A stretch of 64,000 nt of DNA from Mycolicibacterium houstonense. GTDB taxonomy: Bacteria; Actinomycetota; Actinomycetes; Mycobacteriales; Mycobacteriaceae. The stretch is taken from NCBI RefSeq assembly GCF_900078665.2, contig NZ_LT546207.1, forward strand, positions 972,480-1,036,479, read 5' to 3'. A model generated the notes under the pieces. That model did not search any database. It saw only the letters and a list, made by a program, of their open reading frames with translations, and had not been told where the DNA came from. The position numbers and the translations under genes were made by a program. Below, piece by piece: positions 34,011-43,099 of this stretch (the first letter of the stretch is position 1; the number at the start of each line of letters is the position of its first letter).

Positions 34011-35696
34011 ATGAGCCCCGCCGCCGAATTCGACTTCGTCATCGTGGGAGCAGGTAGTGCGGGCTGCCTGCTCGCCAATCGGCTCAGCGCCAACCCCGAC
34101 CACCGTGTGCTCTTGATTGAGGCCGGCGGAAAAGACGACTGGTTCTGGATCAAGGTGCCGGTGGGCTATCTGTACACCATCGCCAACCCCCGAACTGACT
34201 GGTGCTTCACAACCGAGGCCGACCCGGGTCTGGCCGGCCGCAGCATTCACTACGCGCGGGGCCGGGTGATCGGTGGCTGCTCGTCGATCAACGCCATGAT
34301 CCACATGCGCGGTCAGGCAAGCGATTACGCGCTGTGGGCGCAGGCCACCGGTGATGACCGCTGGCTTTGGGGTGGTCCGGACAGCCCAGGCGAAACGCTG
34401 GCGATCTACAAGGAGTTGGAGGACTACTTCGGCGGAGCCGACGACTGGCACGGCGTCGGTGGAGAGATCCGTGTCGAGCGACCGCGAGTGCGCTGGAAGA
34501 TCTTGGACGCCTGGCAGGCCGCCGCCGCCCAGACGGGCATCGGCCCGATCGAGGAGTTCAACCGGGGCGACAACTCCGGCAGCGCGTACTTTCACGTCAA
34601 CCAAAGGCGTGGCCGTCGCTGGTCGATGGCCGATGCTTTCCTGCACCCCATCGCCCACCGGCGCAATCTCACCGTCTACACCCAGACTCAGGCGTTGGGC
34701 CTGCTGATCGACGAGCAGGTCCACGAGGATCAGCGGCGCGGCGCGTGGACCACCGCCCGTCACCGCGTCACCGGCCTGCGGCTGCTCAAGGACGGCCAGA
34801 TGATCGACGTCCGAGCCCGCCGGGAGGTGATCCTGAGCGCCGGAGCGATTGGCTCGCCGCACCTCATGCAGGTCTCAGGTCTGGGCCCGGCCGGACTGCT
34901 CACCCAGCATCACGTGCCGGTCACCGTCGATCTGCCGGGAGTGGGCGAGAACCTCCAGGACCATCTGCAGCTGCGAACGGTCTATCGCGTCCGGGGCGCC
35001 CGGACCGTCAACACGCTGTACCGGAACTGGATCACCCGCGGCGGCATGGGACTTCAGTACCTGACGCTGCGATCAGGACCGATGACCATGCCGCCGTCCA
35101 CGCTGGGGGCTTTCGCGAAAAGTGATCCGGCGCTGGCGAGTCCAGATTTGGAGTGGCATGTGCAGCCCTTGTCATTGCCGAAGTTCGGCGAACCGTTACA
35201 CCGCTACGCAGCGATCACTCCCTCGGTCTGCAATCTGCGCCCCAGCTCGCGCGGCCACGTCCGCATCGCCAGTGCCGATCCGCTGACCAACCCCAAGATC
35301 TCCTGCAACTACCTGTCCACCGACGCCGATCGTCAGATCGCCGTGAAGGGCCTCCGGATGACCCGGCAGATCATGGCGGCGCCGGCGCTGGCGCAGTACG
35401 CCCCACAAGAGTTGCTGCCGGGCCCACAACTGGTGAGCGACGAAGACCTGCAGCGGGCCGCCGGTGAACTCGGTACGACGATCTTTCACCCGGTGGGTAC
35501 GTGCGCGATGGGAGCCTTTGACGCACAAGGTGTTCCGCGGTCAGACGGTACGGTGCTTGACACCGATTGTCGCGTGTATCGCGTCGCCGGCCTTCGGGTG
35601 GTAGACGCCTCGGCGATGCCCACCATCACGTCGGGCAACACCAACGCACCGGTCATGCTGATCGCGGAGCGCGCAGCGCGGGCGATCCTGAGATAG
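34011..35696 (+). CDS. GMC family FAD oxidoreductase (choline dehydrogenase-like)
   Basis: 561 residues. FAD-binding DFVIVGAGSAGCLLANRLS at the N-terminus, GMC signature 1 region GRVIGGCSSINAMIHMRGQ, signature 2 region SAGAIGSPHLMQVSGLGPA, and the C-terminal HPVGTCAMG and SGNTNAPVMLIAERAA. It oxidises an alcohol to aldehyde with FAD; the true substrate is unknown. Start ATG 34011 with GGAGGAA ten bases upstream. No betaine-aldehyde dehydrogenase nearby, so the BetA symbol is not warranted. Confidence 0.9.
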   Translation: MSPAAEFDFVIVGAGSAGCLLANRLSANPDHRVLLIEAGGKDDWFWIKVPVGYLYTIANPRTDWCFTTEADPGLAGRSIHYARGRVIGGCSSINAMIHMRGQASDYALWAQATGDDRWLWGGPDSPGETLAIYKELEDYFGGADDWHGVGGEIRVERPRVRWKILDAWQAAAAQTGIGPIEEFNRGDNSGSAYFHVNQRRGRRWSMADAFLHPIAHRRNLTVYTQTQALGLLIDEQVHEDQRRGAWTTARHRVTGLRLLKDGQMIDVRARREVILSAGAIGSPHLMQVSGLGPAGLLTQHHVPVTVDLPGVGENLQDHLQLRTVYRVRGARTVNTLYRNWITRGGMGLQYLTLRSGPMTMPPSTLGAFAKSDPALASPDLEWHVQPLSLPKFGEPLHRYAAITPSVCNLRPSSRGHVRIASADPLTNPKISCNYLSTDADRQIAVKGLRMTRQIMAAPALAQYAPQELLPGPQLVSDEDLQRAAGELGTTIFHPVGTCAMGAFDAQGVPRSDGTVLDTDCRVYRVAGLRVVDASAMPTITSGNTNAPVMLIAERAARAILR

Positions 35697-35780
35697 GTCT
35701 GGCCTACAACGTTTCTCAGCTATCTCAGGACCTGCCGTCCTCTGTAGAGCCGCTTTACTGCTGCAAAGGCAAGGTGAGCG

Positions 35781-36332
35781 TCACCGGGCGGTGTTGTGCC
35801 CGAGGAGCGAGAAGAACGCGTACGACGGGTCGTCGGGGCCGGGGCTGCCCAGGGGCGTGGCACGCGTCATGGGATGGCTCGTGTCGACGATCGATGGGTC
35901 GTGAACGTGCGCCCAATCAGTCACGATCTGTCGGGCGGTGAATCCCCATATACCGTCGCGCTTCTCGTACTTGTCCAGATATCGACCGCCGATGATCAAC
36001 TCGGTTTCGCCGTCGCCCACAACGAACGTGTGCGTGGCGATGCTGTAGATCTCCCCCTCCGCGCGGTCGCCGCTGATCGCGAAGTTCGTCGTGGTGATGT
36101 GGTGTTGCATCGATCGGAGATACGGCCGCGCATCAACGAGTGTGCGTACGAATTCGTCGACGGATCCCGACGAGAAGGAACCATGGTCATCTTCCGCGTC
36201 CTGGTGGTACAGGCTGCGCAGCGTCGCGATGTCCCCCCGATCGACCGCCCGGCAGTACCCGTGCACGAGCTTGCGCAGCGCGAATTCGTCGAGCATCTCC
36301 TGTAGTTGCGGGTCTGATGTGGCGGACGACAT
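35781..36332 (-). CDS. SnoaL/NTF2-like family protein
   Basis: 183 residues of the NTF2-like cone fold: LVHGYCRAVDRGDIATLRSL, YHQDAEDDHGSF, RSMQHHITTTNFAISGDRAE, TELIIGGRYLDKYEKRDGIW. Close relatives act in steroid or aromatic metabolism (SnoaL_4 type) as isomerases or dehydratases. It is convergent with the GMC gene, whose product might supply its substrate (inference). Confidence 0.82.
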   Translation of the reverse strand: MSSATSDPQLQEMLDEFALRKLVHGYCRAVDRGDIATLRSLYHQDAEDDHGSFSSGSVDEFVRTLVDARPYLRSMQHHITTTNFAISGDRAEGEIYSIATHTFVVGDGETELIIGGRYLDKYEKRDGIWGFTARQIVTDWAHVHDPSIVDTSHPMTRATPLGSPGPDDPSYAFFSLLGHNTAR

Positions 36333-36339
36333 CCTGACA

Positions 36340-36711
36340 AGCTAGCCGAGGCACCTGACGGCTCACGCGCAAAGCGCCTCACGGACGGTCGCGGAGTGGA
36401 AACACGATCACGACACCGCCGACACCGACTCGAATGGCGAGGACGGCCAACAGGCGCTTCCTTGTCCCGACGGCCTGGACGCGTTCATGAGTCTGGTCGA
36501 GGAGCTGGAGCCCTGGAGCACCGCGACCGGGGCTCTGTGGTGCCCTACCAACCCTTACAACCACAACCACCACCGGCAGCCATCTCCGCCTGATGTATGT
36601 CATCGGTTGATTGCCCGTAGCGGCCGAAACTCGCAGTGAGTTAGCGCAATCGGGTGCCAACGCGGCCAGCGCAATGCTGGCAAGTGGGTCGCCGCTCCGC
36701 TCGTCCAGAGC
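36340..36711. other. 370 bp without a recognised gene
   Basis: A plus-strand frame (about 36380-36640) reads plausibly (DGLDAFMSLVEELEPWSTAT) but has no convincing start or recognisable family. It may be a remnant. Nothing else stands out. Confidence 0.35.
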
Positions 36712-37956
36712 CTAGGGATTGATGGTGTTCTCACCGATCTGGCGGCCCCACACATACTCGGTGACCAGTGGCTGGCCCATTTCGAGATGGTTGTACGGGG
36801 CGATGGAGGCGCCGGTATCCATCACCAGATATGGGGCCGGCCACAGGTCTTTCGTGATCGGCTGCCAGCAGCCGGGCCGGCCCTCGGGTCCGCCCTTGGC
36901 ATTGACCCGTGGCAGGTTGTCTGGGTAGACGTATGGGTTGCCCGCGCCGATCAGAAAGTCGTGCAGCTCAAGGGCGTAGCCGTTGCGGGTCTGCGCGGCG
37001 AACTTCGGCGCGGCCTCCGCGTAGTTGCGGACCGAACATGCCAATGCCGGGCTGTTGCGGTCCAGCATCTCGGCGACCGGCAGCAGGTCCTGGCCACCGC
37101 GGACCAGGTAGGGGCCGCCGCGTTCGAAGATGTCGGCGCCGGTGTTGCCGAAGCCGACGGCGGCCACCAGGGCTTGGTCCAGGTTGCCGCGCTGCTCGTT
37201 GAGCGTGCGGGCGGTGGTGACAGCATTGCTCAAGCCGTCGAACAGGTCCGGGCTCGCATCCGCGTACAGCTCGCCCAGGTCAGCCAGCCCGGCCATGTCG
37301 CGGCGGATCTGCGGCATGCGTGGGTTCAGCTCGGTCAAGATGTCATTGCCGTCCACGATGGACTGGCCGAACTTGTCCCCCAGACCGTCGAGGGCTTGCG
37401 CGGTGGCCGTCAACGTCTGGTTCAGCTTGATCGGATCAATCTGCTCGGAAATCGCCGTGATCGTCTCGAACAGAGAGTTGAATTCCGTCGTCACACCTTG
37501 AGCGCGGATCGGCGTCGCGGGCGAGACCCGCTGCGGCGACGGGTTGGGCGGCGACAGGAACGAGATGTACTTGTTGCCGAACACTGTGGTGGCCCGCAGC
37601 TCGGCGGTCACATTCTCCGGAATCAGCTTGAGGTACTGCGGCTTGACGTCCAGCGTCAGCTTGGCCTCCGGCTTGTCGTCCACGGTGACGACGTCGACGG
37701 AAGCCAGCCGCCCGATCGGCACACCGTTGAAGGTGACCTTTGAGCCTGGGTCCATCGAGAGGCCGGCCCGGCCGGACAGCACGGTCAGCTGGGTCTTCTC
37801 GTCGAAAGCCCCGCGGAACTGCATCCAGGTCAACGTCAACACCGCGACCACAACGATGATCATTCCCGCGCACGCCGTCTTGTACGGCGGGTCGTACCGC
37901 CAGTTCTTGAACCGCCGTCGGGGCTGGGCCCGCACAGTCGCGATGGATGAGGCCAC
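36712..37956 (-). CDS. orphan MCE family protein
   Basis: 414 residues: a cytoplasmic N-terminus, one membrane segment (ACAGMIIVVVAVLTLTWMQF around residues 29-48), an MCE domain (LTVLSGRAGLSMDPGSKVTF, IGRLASVDVV) and the MCE C-terminal helical region. It resembles MceA/MceE-type lipid-transfer subunits. Mce proteins normally occur as six-gene arrays with YrbE permeases; none are here, so this copy stands alone. Start GTG 37956 with GGAGG seven bases upstream; an earlier in-frame ATG (38043) is not supported. Confidence 0.85.
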   Translation of the reverse strand: MASSIATVRAQPRRRFKNWRYDPPYKTACAGMIIVVVAVLTLTWMQFRGAFDEKTQLTVLSGRAGLSMDPGSKVTFNGVPIGRLASVDVVTVDDKPEAKLTLDVKPQYLKLIPENVTAELRATTVFGNKYISFLSPPNPSPQRVSPATPIRAQGVTTEFNSLFETITAISEQIDPIKLNQTLTATAQALDGLGDKFGQSIVDGNDILTELNPRMPQIRRDMAGLADLGELYADASPDLFDGLSNAVTTARTLNEQRGNLDQALVAAVGFGNTGADIFERGGPYLVRGGQDLLPVAEMLDRNSPALACSVRNYAEAAPKFAAQTRNGYALELHDFLIGAGNPYVYPDNLPRVNAKGGPEGRPGCWQPITKDLWPAPYLVMDTGASIAPYNHLEMGQPLVTEYVWGRQIGENTINP

Positions 37957-38297
37957 GCACAAACCTCCGACTTGTTGACGCGGCCAGCCAGTTGATGAGC
38001 ACAGAGCAGCCAGCGAATGAGCGAGCTGAACTCTCGCAAACAATCAGAGACGACCGCAACTACAAGTCGCCTAGTGCGGCAAACATCAAATCGCTACAGA
38101 CAGGAGAGCTCCGTCACATTCGTTGTGGCCAAGTAACCGGGGTCATGCCCCATGTGCGCAGGAAGCCGGCGCACCGAAGTCGGCATCGGAACTGCCGCTC
38201 CCGCAAACGCGTTGGGCTCGCGTTCCCTCACCAACGTGCTTGCAATCGGCTTCGCGCCGGGTGGCTCAATGGATTGGTGCGACCACTGCGGTTGCGG

Positions 38298-39707
38298 TCA
38301 TAGTGCCCGGACCACCTCACGCGCAGCGCGTGCACCGGCCTGTACAGCGCCGTTCATGAATCCAATCCATTCGTCGGCGGTCTCGACACCGGCCCAATGC
38401 AGTCGGCCGACCGGAGTCTTGAGACTTGTGCGGGCAGAGGTCAGAACTCCGGTTGGCAGTCCCCCTTCACATCCGAAGCTGAAAGGCTCATCGCGCCAGC
38501 GCTTTTCCTCATAGTGGTACGGGTAACGAGCCTGGTGCCCGAACAACCGTGCATAGGTATCCAACACCGCCTCCTTGCTGGTGGCCGCATCGCCGCCGGG
38601 ATTGCCGGGTTCATCGGTGAGGTAACTGGCGAGTACACCGACCGACCCGTCCGGTGGTGACGCATCGAGCACTCCCGGCACCGCCGCGGAATCAGTCATC
38701 GCGGAGCCGGACAGCCCCGCTGCACGCCAGAACGGTTTGTCGTACACGGCGTTGATCTTGCGGCCGTGCACTGGCTGCCACGCCGAACGCAGGCGTGCTG
38801 CCGCTGCCGGAAGTGCCGGTGTGAATGTGATGTGTTGGCACGCTGCGGGGCTCGCTGCGACGATGACGTGACGGGCCTGGTAGGTGGTTTCTCCGGAATG
38901 GATGAACACATCATCGGCGGACCGTTCGATTCGTGACACCGGTGTGTCGAGGACCAGGCGCGCACCCAGCTGGTCGGCGATGGCCAACGACAGTGACTGT
39001 GTCCCACCGGGAAAACGCAACACGCTGGTCTGGCTCGCCAGCAGCGAACCGATTCCTCCCCAGGTATTGAACAGGTGCAGGACGAACAGGAGCGATGTCG
39101 TCGGCGGAAAGTAACCGAACAGCGACTCCAGCAGCCGGCGCGCCTGGCGGTTGGGCATGCTCTGCTCGAACCAAGCCCCGACTGTGCAGTGGTCGAGGGC
39201 GTCGGCATCGGGAGCGTCCCAGGGGGCGTCCCGGGGCACTGCGGATGCCAGCTCGTCGAGACGCTCGATCGCCAGTGCGACCTCGATCAGAGCTTGTGGT
39301 TCCATCGGTAACGCAACCCAGCGCGATGCGAACGTCACGATGGCGCGCAGGATCTTTCGCAGGACACGCGAGCGCGGCAGCGACGGTATCCGGGTGTCGC
39401 CGAAGTCGAATGGTCGCACCGCGCCATCGAAATCGAACAGGAATCGTCCCGAGTCGACGGTGTCAAAAAGTGGGATGTCGAATTTCCGCGCCAGTTGACG
39501 GATGTGCCTGTGCGCGGGGTACACGAGCGTCGCCCCTGCATCGAGCGTGACGGTGGCCGTCTCGGCATTGAGCGTTCGTCCACCCACCCGGGTGTTGGCT
39601 TCGAGCACCACGGTCGAGTCGACCCCGGCGTCGAGTAGCTCGACCGCCGATGCCAACCCCGACAGGCCGGCGCCCACGATCACCACGTCCCTGTCGATAA
39701 CTGCCAT
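38298..39707 (-). CDS. flavin-containing amine oxidase
   Basis: 469 residues. FAD-binding Rossmann motif DVVIVGAGLSGLASAVELLD plus VVLEANTRVGGRT (GG doublet), then SLFGYFPPTTSLLFVLHLF, and C-terminal GRLHWAGVETADEWIGFMNG, the usual monoamine-oxidase end segment. It probably oxidises an amine to aldehyde with H2O2. Start ATG 39707 follows CGGGAG. A TetR regulator is divergent with a palindromic site between, suggesting substrate-induced expression. Confidence 0.9.
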   Translation of the reverse strand: MAVIDRDVVIVGAGLSGLASAVELLDAGVDSTVVLEANTRVGGRTLNAETATVTLDAGATLVYPAHRHIRQLARKFDIPLFDTVDSGRFLFDFDGAVRPFDFGDTRIPSLPRSRVLRKILRAIVTFASRWVALPMEPQALIEVALAIERLDELASAVPRDAPWDAPDADALDHCTVGAWFEQSMPNRQARRLLESLFGYFPPTTSLLFVLHLFNTWGGIGSLLASQTSVLRFPGGTQSLSLAIADQLGARLVLDTPVSRIERSADDVFIHSGETTYQARHVIVAASPAACQHITFTPALPAAAARLRSAWQPVHGRKINAVYDKPFWRAAGLSGSAMTDSAAVPGVLDASPPDGSVGVLASYLTDEPGNPGGDAATSKEAVLDTYARLFGHQARYPYHYEEKRWRDEPFSFGCEGGLPTGVLTSARTSLKTPVGRLHWAGVETADEWIGFMNGAVQAGARAAREVVRAL

Positions 39708-39730
39708 GCTCCCGCCTATCGAGTCGTCGT

Positions 39731-39745
39731 TCGTACGGTGTACGA
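39731..39745. promoter_or_regulatory. palindromic TetR-type operator
   Basis: TCGTAC-GGT-GTACGA, perfect 6-bp arms, in the 78-bp divergent region between the amine oxidase and the TetR gene. A GTACG-like half-site (CGTACG) recurs at 39759-39764. Confidence 0.6.
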
Positions 39746-39785
39746 GGCTTTCGTTCAGCGTACGCGCATCGGTAGAATCTGGCCG

Positions 39786-40523
39786 GTGACGACCCCCAGC
39801 CCGACCGATTCCGTGTGGCTTCGCGCGGCGAAAAAGCCACGCAGCGAACCGGGATTGACGCGCGATGCCGTAGTCAGTGCCGCAGTGGAACTGATGGATG
39901 AGGGCGGTGTTGCCGCACTGAGCATGAGGAAACTTGCGGCCCGACTGAACAGCGCCCCGATGACGTTGTACACCTACGTAGACACCAAGGCTGACATCCT
40001 CGAGTTCGCACTCGATGGAGTCTTCACCGAAATGCTCACAGCCGCCGTGCGCTCTGATTGGTGGGAAGACGACTTGACGGCCATGGCACAGGAAATGTTC
40101 GAGGTGTTCCTCCGGCATCCTTGGGCGCCCGCGTTGCTCGGCAGTAAGCCGCCGATTGGACCCGCGGCCGTCGCCCACCTCGGCATGATTCTCGAGGTGC
40201 TCTCCGACGCGGGTCTCGGCGACGGTGATCTCGAGTCCGCGCTGGCGGCGTACTACTACTACGTGCTGGGCGCCGCCACGGCCGAAACAGTCTGGATGCA
40301 GGCCGGCCGGCCGCTGAGCACCATCGCCGACGATGAGCTGCTGTCCGCCCTGACGTCCGCCGACGGCCGGGACACGGCACCGGTGATCGACTTCTACCGG
40401 GCCTCCCCGCCAACGGAACCGGGCCGCCGGTTCCTGCTCGGATTACGCCGCATCATCGATGGACTGCGCCCTATCGCCGCCGGAGGTCACAACTCGGTGG
40501 CGGTGGATAGTCCTCGACATTGA
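39786..40523 (+). CDS. TetR family regulator (TetR_C tetracycline-repressor-like)
   Basis: 245 residues. N-terminal HTH: LTRDAVVSAAVELMDEGGVA, ALSMRKLAARLNSAPMTLYT, YVDTKADILEFALD. The C-terminal domain (DLTAMAQEMFEVFLRHPWAP, YYYYVLGAATAETVW) resembles the TetR_C_1 class. I chose GTG 39786, which begins just before the HTH; an upstream ATG at 39738 lies beside the operator. Likely represses the divergent amine oxidase and itself. Confidence 0.85.
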   Translation: MTTPSPTDSVWLRAAKKPRSEPGLTRDAVVSAAVELMDEGGVAALSMRKLAARLNSAPMTLYTYVDTKADILEFALDGVFTEMLTAAVRSDWWEDDLTAMAQEMFEVFLRHPWAPALLGSKPPIGPAAVAHLGMILEVLSDAGLGDGDLESALAAYYYYVLGAATAETVWMQAGRPLSTIADDELLSALTSADGRDTAPVIDFYRASPPTEPGRRFLLGLRRIIDGLRPIAAGGHNSVAVDSPRH

Positions 40524-40556
40524 CTTTCAAGTGGGTTGAGGGCCGACGATGTTCGG

Positions 40557-41615
40557 GTGGCTGACCTTGAGTTGATGTCGATCGGCGCGTTCGCAAAGCT
40601 CGCCGGACTGACTGCGAGCGCATTGCGGTTCTATGACGACGCAGGCTTGCTTCATCCCGAGCAAGTCGACCCGATCACGGGCTACCGACTGTATAGCGAG
40701 TCGCAATTGGTTCGCGCCTCGCAGCTGCGCCAGCTGCGAGAGATTCGGATGCCGCTGCCCACGATCGGCAGGTTCCTCAACGCCGATGCCCAAGAGGCGT
40801 CGCTGCTGATTGACGACCAAGTCGCCAAGGTCGCCGAGGACGCCGCCGAAGTAGAACGAGCCGCCGCGCGACTCAAGGCTTCCCTGGGCGAAGCGTCTCA
40901 CTTCAGTATTTGCGCGCTCTCGGGTCCGGTCCTTGCAGCGGCGATTGACCAGATCGTGGCCACCACGGTTCACGATCCCGAATTCCCGGTCCTGAATGGT
41001 GTGCGTTTGGAAGCAGATCCTGACGGCATCTCGCTGACGGCGACCGATCGCTACCGCTTGGTCACGCGGACGCTGGTGCCGAACCAACCGTCTGCCGGTT
41101 CGTGGGCCGGAACTTTGGCGGCAGATGATCTCCAGGCCGCAGCTTCGCGACTGCGACGAACCTCGATCGTGGCGTTGGAAGCGAGCGAATGGAGCGTCGA
41201 CCTGCGCGTGACCGACGGCTCCGTGATGCACTGCCGCCTGCTCACCGAGGTCTTTCCTGACTACCGGCTCATGCTCAGTTCACTTCCCCCCGTGTCACAT
41301 CGCGCCACCGTCGAAAAGCACGAGGTGGTCAGGGCTCTGGAGCAACACGCACCAGACAAGGTCGGCCTTCGGGTGGTGGCCGGCCGGCCGAGCCTCGTGC
41401 TGCCCGACCACACCGTGGAGCTCAAGGGCGCCATGTCGGGCCCGGATCTGACGATCTGGTTTGAGCTAACCACGTTGTACCCAGCGGTGAGCCACGCACT
41501 CGGCAGCGACTTGATGCTCGACCTCCGCGGGCCCGACCAGCCCGCATCCATCCGGTCGGCCGACGACGGCGACTTCACCACGCTCGTCATGCCGTGTCTG
41601 AATTCCTCGCCATGA
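40557..41615 (+). CDS. MerR-type HTH fused to a sliding-clamp (DnaN)-like domain
   Basis: About 352 residues. Residues 7-75 are a MerR HTH (MSIGAFAKLAGLTASALRFY, DDAGLLHPEQ, GYRLYSESQL), followed by a dimerisation helix. From about residue 110 to the end it resembles the beta sliding clamp of DNA polymerase III: PEFPVLNGVRLEADPDGISL, TATDRYRLVTRTLVPNQ, FPDYRLMLSSLPP and a C-terminal LVMP near the end as in DnaN. A clamp-like ligand or protein-interaction module attached to a DNA-binding regulator is unusual. Start uncertain: GTG 40557 or ATG 40575; no strong ribosome binding site. Confidence 0.78.
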   Translation: MADLELMSIGAFAKLAGLTASALRFYDDAGLLHPEQVDPITGYRLYSESQLVRASQLRQLREIRMPLPTIGRFLNADAQEASLLIDDQVAKVAEDAAEVERAAARLKASLGEASHFSICALSGPVLAAAIDQIVATTVHDPEFPVLNGVRLEADPDGISLTATDRYRLVTRTLVPNQPSAGSWAGTLAADDLQAAASRLRRTSIVALEASEWSVDLRVTDGSVMHCRLLTEVFPDYRLMLSSLPPVSHRATVEKHEVVRALEQHAPDKVGLRVVAGRPSLVLPDHTVELKGAMSGPDLTIWFELTTLYPAVSHALGSDLMLDLRGPDQPASIRSADDGDFTTLVMPCLNSSP

Positions 41616-41703
41616 CGTAGGCACGCTGCTCTGAACGACGGCCCGAAATCCGGTCCCTCGCCGGCGGACCCGTCGACCCGTTCCGGGCCTCGTACTCAGC
41701 CGC

Positions 41704-42312
41704 CTACAGACCAGACGGGACGACCTTGCCGTTGATCGTCACCTCGACCTGGCCGGTGGTCGTGTTGTACGAGACCTTGCCGTGGTCGAACGTCTCCACA
41801 AGCAGATCGTCGACGGCGGTCTCATCGCTCGTGGGGGCGCCCAGCGGGCCCACTGAGCCGTTCTCGCCGGTGACCGCCGGCACGCCGTCCGGATCGCGTG
41901 GGACGTTCCAGGCCTCCCGGATCTTGCCCCAGGTGATATATGCCGGCGTGCCGGGGTCGCCGTTCCTGGCGGTGATAACGCCGCCCTGGAACTGCTGGAA
42001 CAGCACACCGCTCTCCCGCGCTCCCGCGTTACGGTCACCCGTCAGGGGCTTGCCGAGGGCGTCCTTCTGGCTCTGGGTTGCCGACGAGTATTTGGCGGCG
42101 ATCGGGCCGGTCAGCGTCACCTCGACGTCACGCTCCCCGATGAGCTTCACCTCGCTGGTCTGCCCCGGCGTCTCAACCGTAGAGGTGACGATCAACGAGA
42201 CCTGGGGCGATAGTGACGAATCGACCGCCTGGCCGTTGCTGCAGCCCACCGTCATCAGCGCGGCGGCCGCCAGGCCGACCAGTGCCGTGTGGCGGTGTGT
42301 GATCGTCCCCAT
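41704..42312 (-). CDS. LGFP-repeat lipoprotein
   Basis: 202 residues. Signal peptide with lipobox (ALMTVGC; Cys24), so it is probably lipid-anchored outside the membrane. The body contains LGFP-type repeats: GVITARNGDPGTPAYITWGK, a long spacer, SVGPLGAPTSDE, and FDHGKVSYNTTTGQVEVTI. LGFP repeats bind or organise the cell envelope (for example in corynebacterial/mycobacterial mycoloyltransferase PS1). Function otherwise unknown. Confidence 0.85.
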   Translation of the reverse strand: MGTITHRHTALVGLAAAALMTVGCSNGQAVDSSLSPQVSLIVTSTVETPGQTSEVKLIGERDVEVTLTGPIAAKYSSATQSQKDALGKPLTGDRNAGARESGVLFQQFQGGVITARNGDPGTPAYITWGKIREAWNVPRDPDGVPAVTGENGSVGPLGAPTSDETAVDDLLVETFDHGKVSYNTTTGQVEVTINGKVVPSGL

Positions 42313-42457
42313 GAGCTCCCTCTCGCGGCTTCGTATGGCGGGTCATCTTGCATTGAACCCCGCCGGCCGGACTATAACGGAACCACTTGACTGGCGCAGG
42401 CGATCGCGGTCAGTCGCCTATTCGGCTCGTAGTCAGGGAGTCTCGGATTCATCGCCG

Positions 42458-42898
42458 CTAAGTGCACGGATATTGCCCATTGAGTACGCAATTCGCCGGC
42501 GGCGAGTAGAAGCCGCTCAGCACGCCTCTCATCCCGCCTTGGGCGGTACCGCCCGGCGCGATGATGCGATTCCAGTTCGCGGGGGTGAGCACGTAGTGCG
42601 TGCCATATCGAGTAAACGTGCTACTCCACGTGTGCGAGATGGATTCGCCTGGCGGCAAGTCGAATTCGAGCCGCCAATCCGTCATGGGCACCGCGCTCGC
42701 GTTCACGATGGTGAAGTGCCCGATGAAACCGGTCTGCCACGTCGATGAGACCGTCAGCCTCGCGGCAGCCGCAGCACCATGAGCGACCGGGACCACGACG
42801 AGTCCGGAGATGACAGTCATCACCGCCGCCAGAGTTACGTAAAGCGCTGCGCTCCAGCGCTTCACACAACTGCCCAGTCCGGTCACAGCAGCAAACAT
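42458..42898 (-). CDS. secreted CBM2 (cellulose-binding) domain protein
   Basis: 146 residues: a signal peptide (YVTLAAVMTVISGLVVVPVA, then AHGAAA), and a single carbohydrate-binding module of family 2: STWQTGFIGHFTIVNASAVP, DWRLEFDLPPGESISHTWSS, GTHYVLTPANWNRIIAPGGT, and a closing cysteine pair (PPANCVLNGQYPCT). No catalytic domain is attached. Mycobacteria carry similar stand-alone CBM2 proteins that may bind polysaccharide. Confidence 0.87.
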   Translation of the reverse strand: MFAAVTGLGSCVKRWSAALYVTLAAVMTVISGLVVVPVAHGAAAAARLTVSSTWQTGFIGHFTIVNASAVPMTDWRLEFDLPPGESISHTWSSTFTRYGTHYVLTPANWNRIIAPGGTAQGGMRGVLSGFYSPPANCVLNGQYPCT

Positions 42899-43099
42899 TA
42901 AAGCGGAGCCACCGACATCAGTGCTCGCATCGCCGGGAAGCTGCGCTACCTTTGCTCAACTGAAACCGTCCCGATACCTAGGCCTCCAGGGCGTGGACGA
43001 GGCAACGAACGAGCAGGCGGACGTGCGACGCAGATCCTCGATGCTCGAATCGCGGAAATGGTGACGACCGCCCTCGTCCCTGCGGTAACACTGTTGGAC

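Noticed and set aside
38298..40178. 626-residue reading of the amine oxidase
   Set aside because: The first 157 residues overlap the divergent TetR gene and operator; the FAD motif begins right after ATG 39707.
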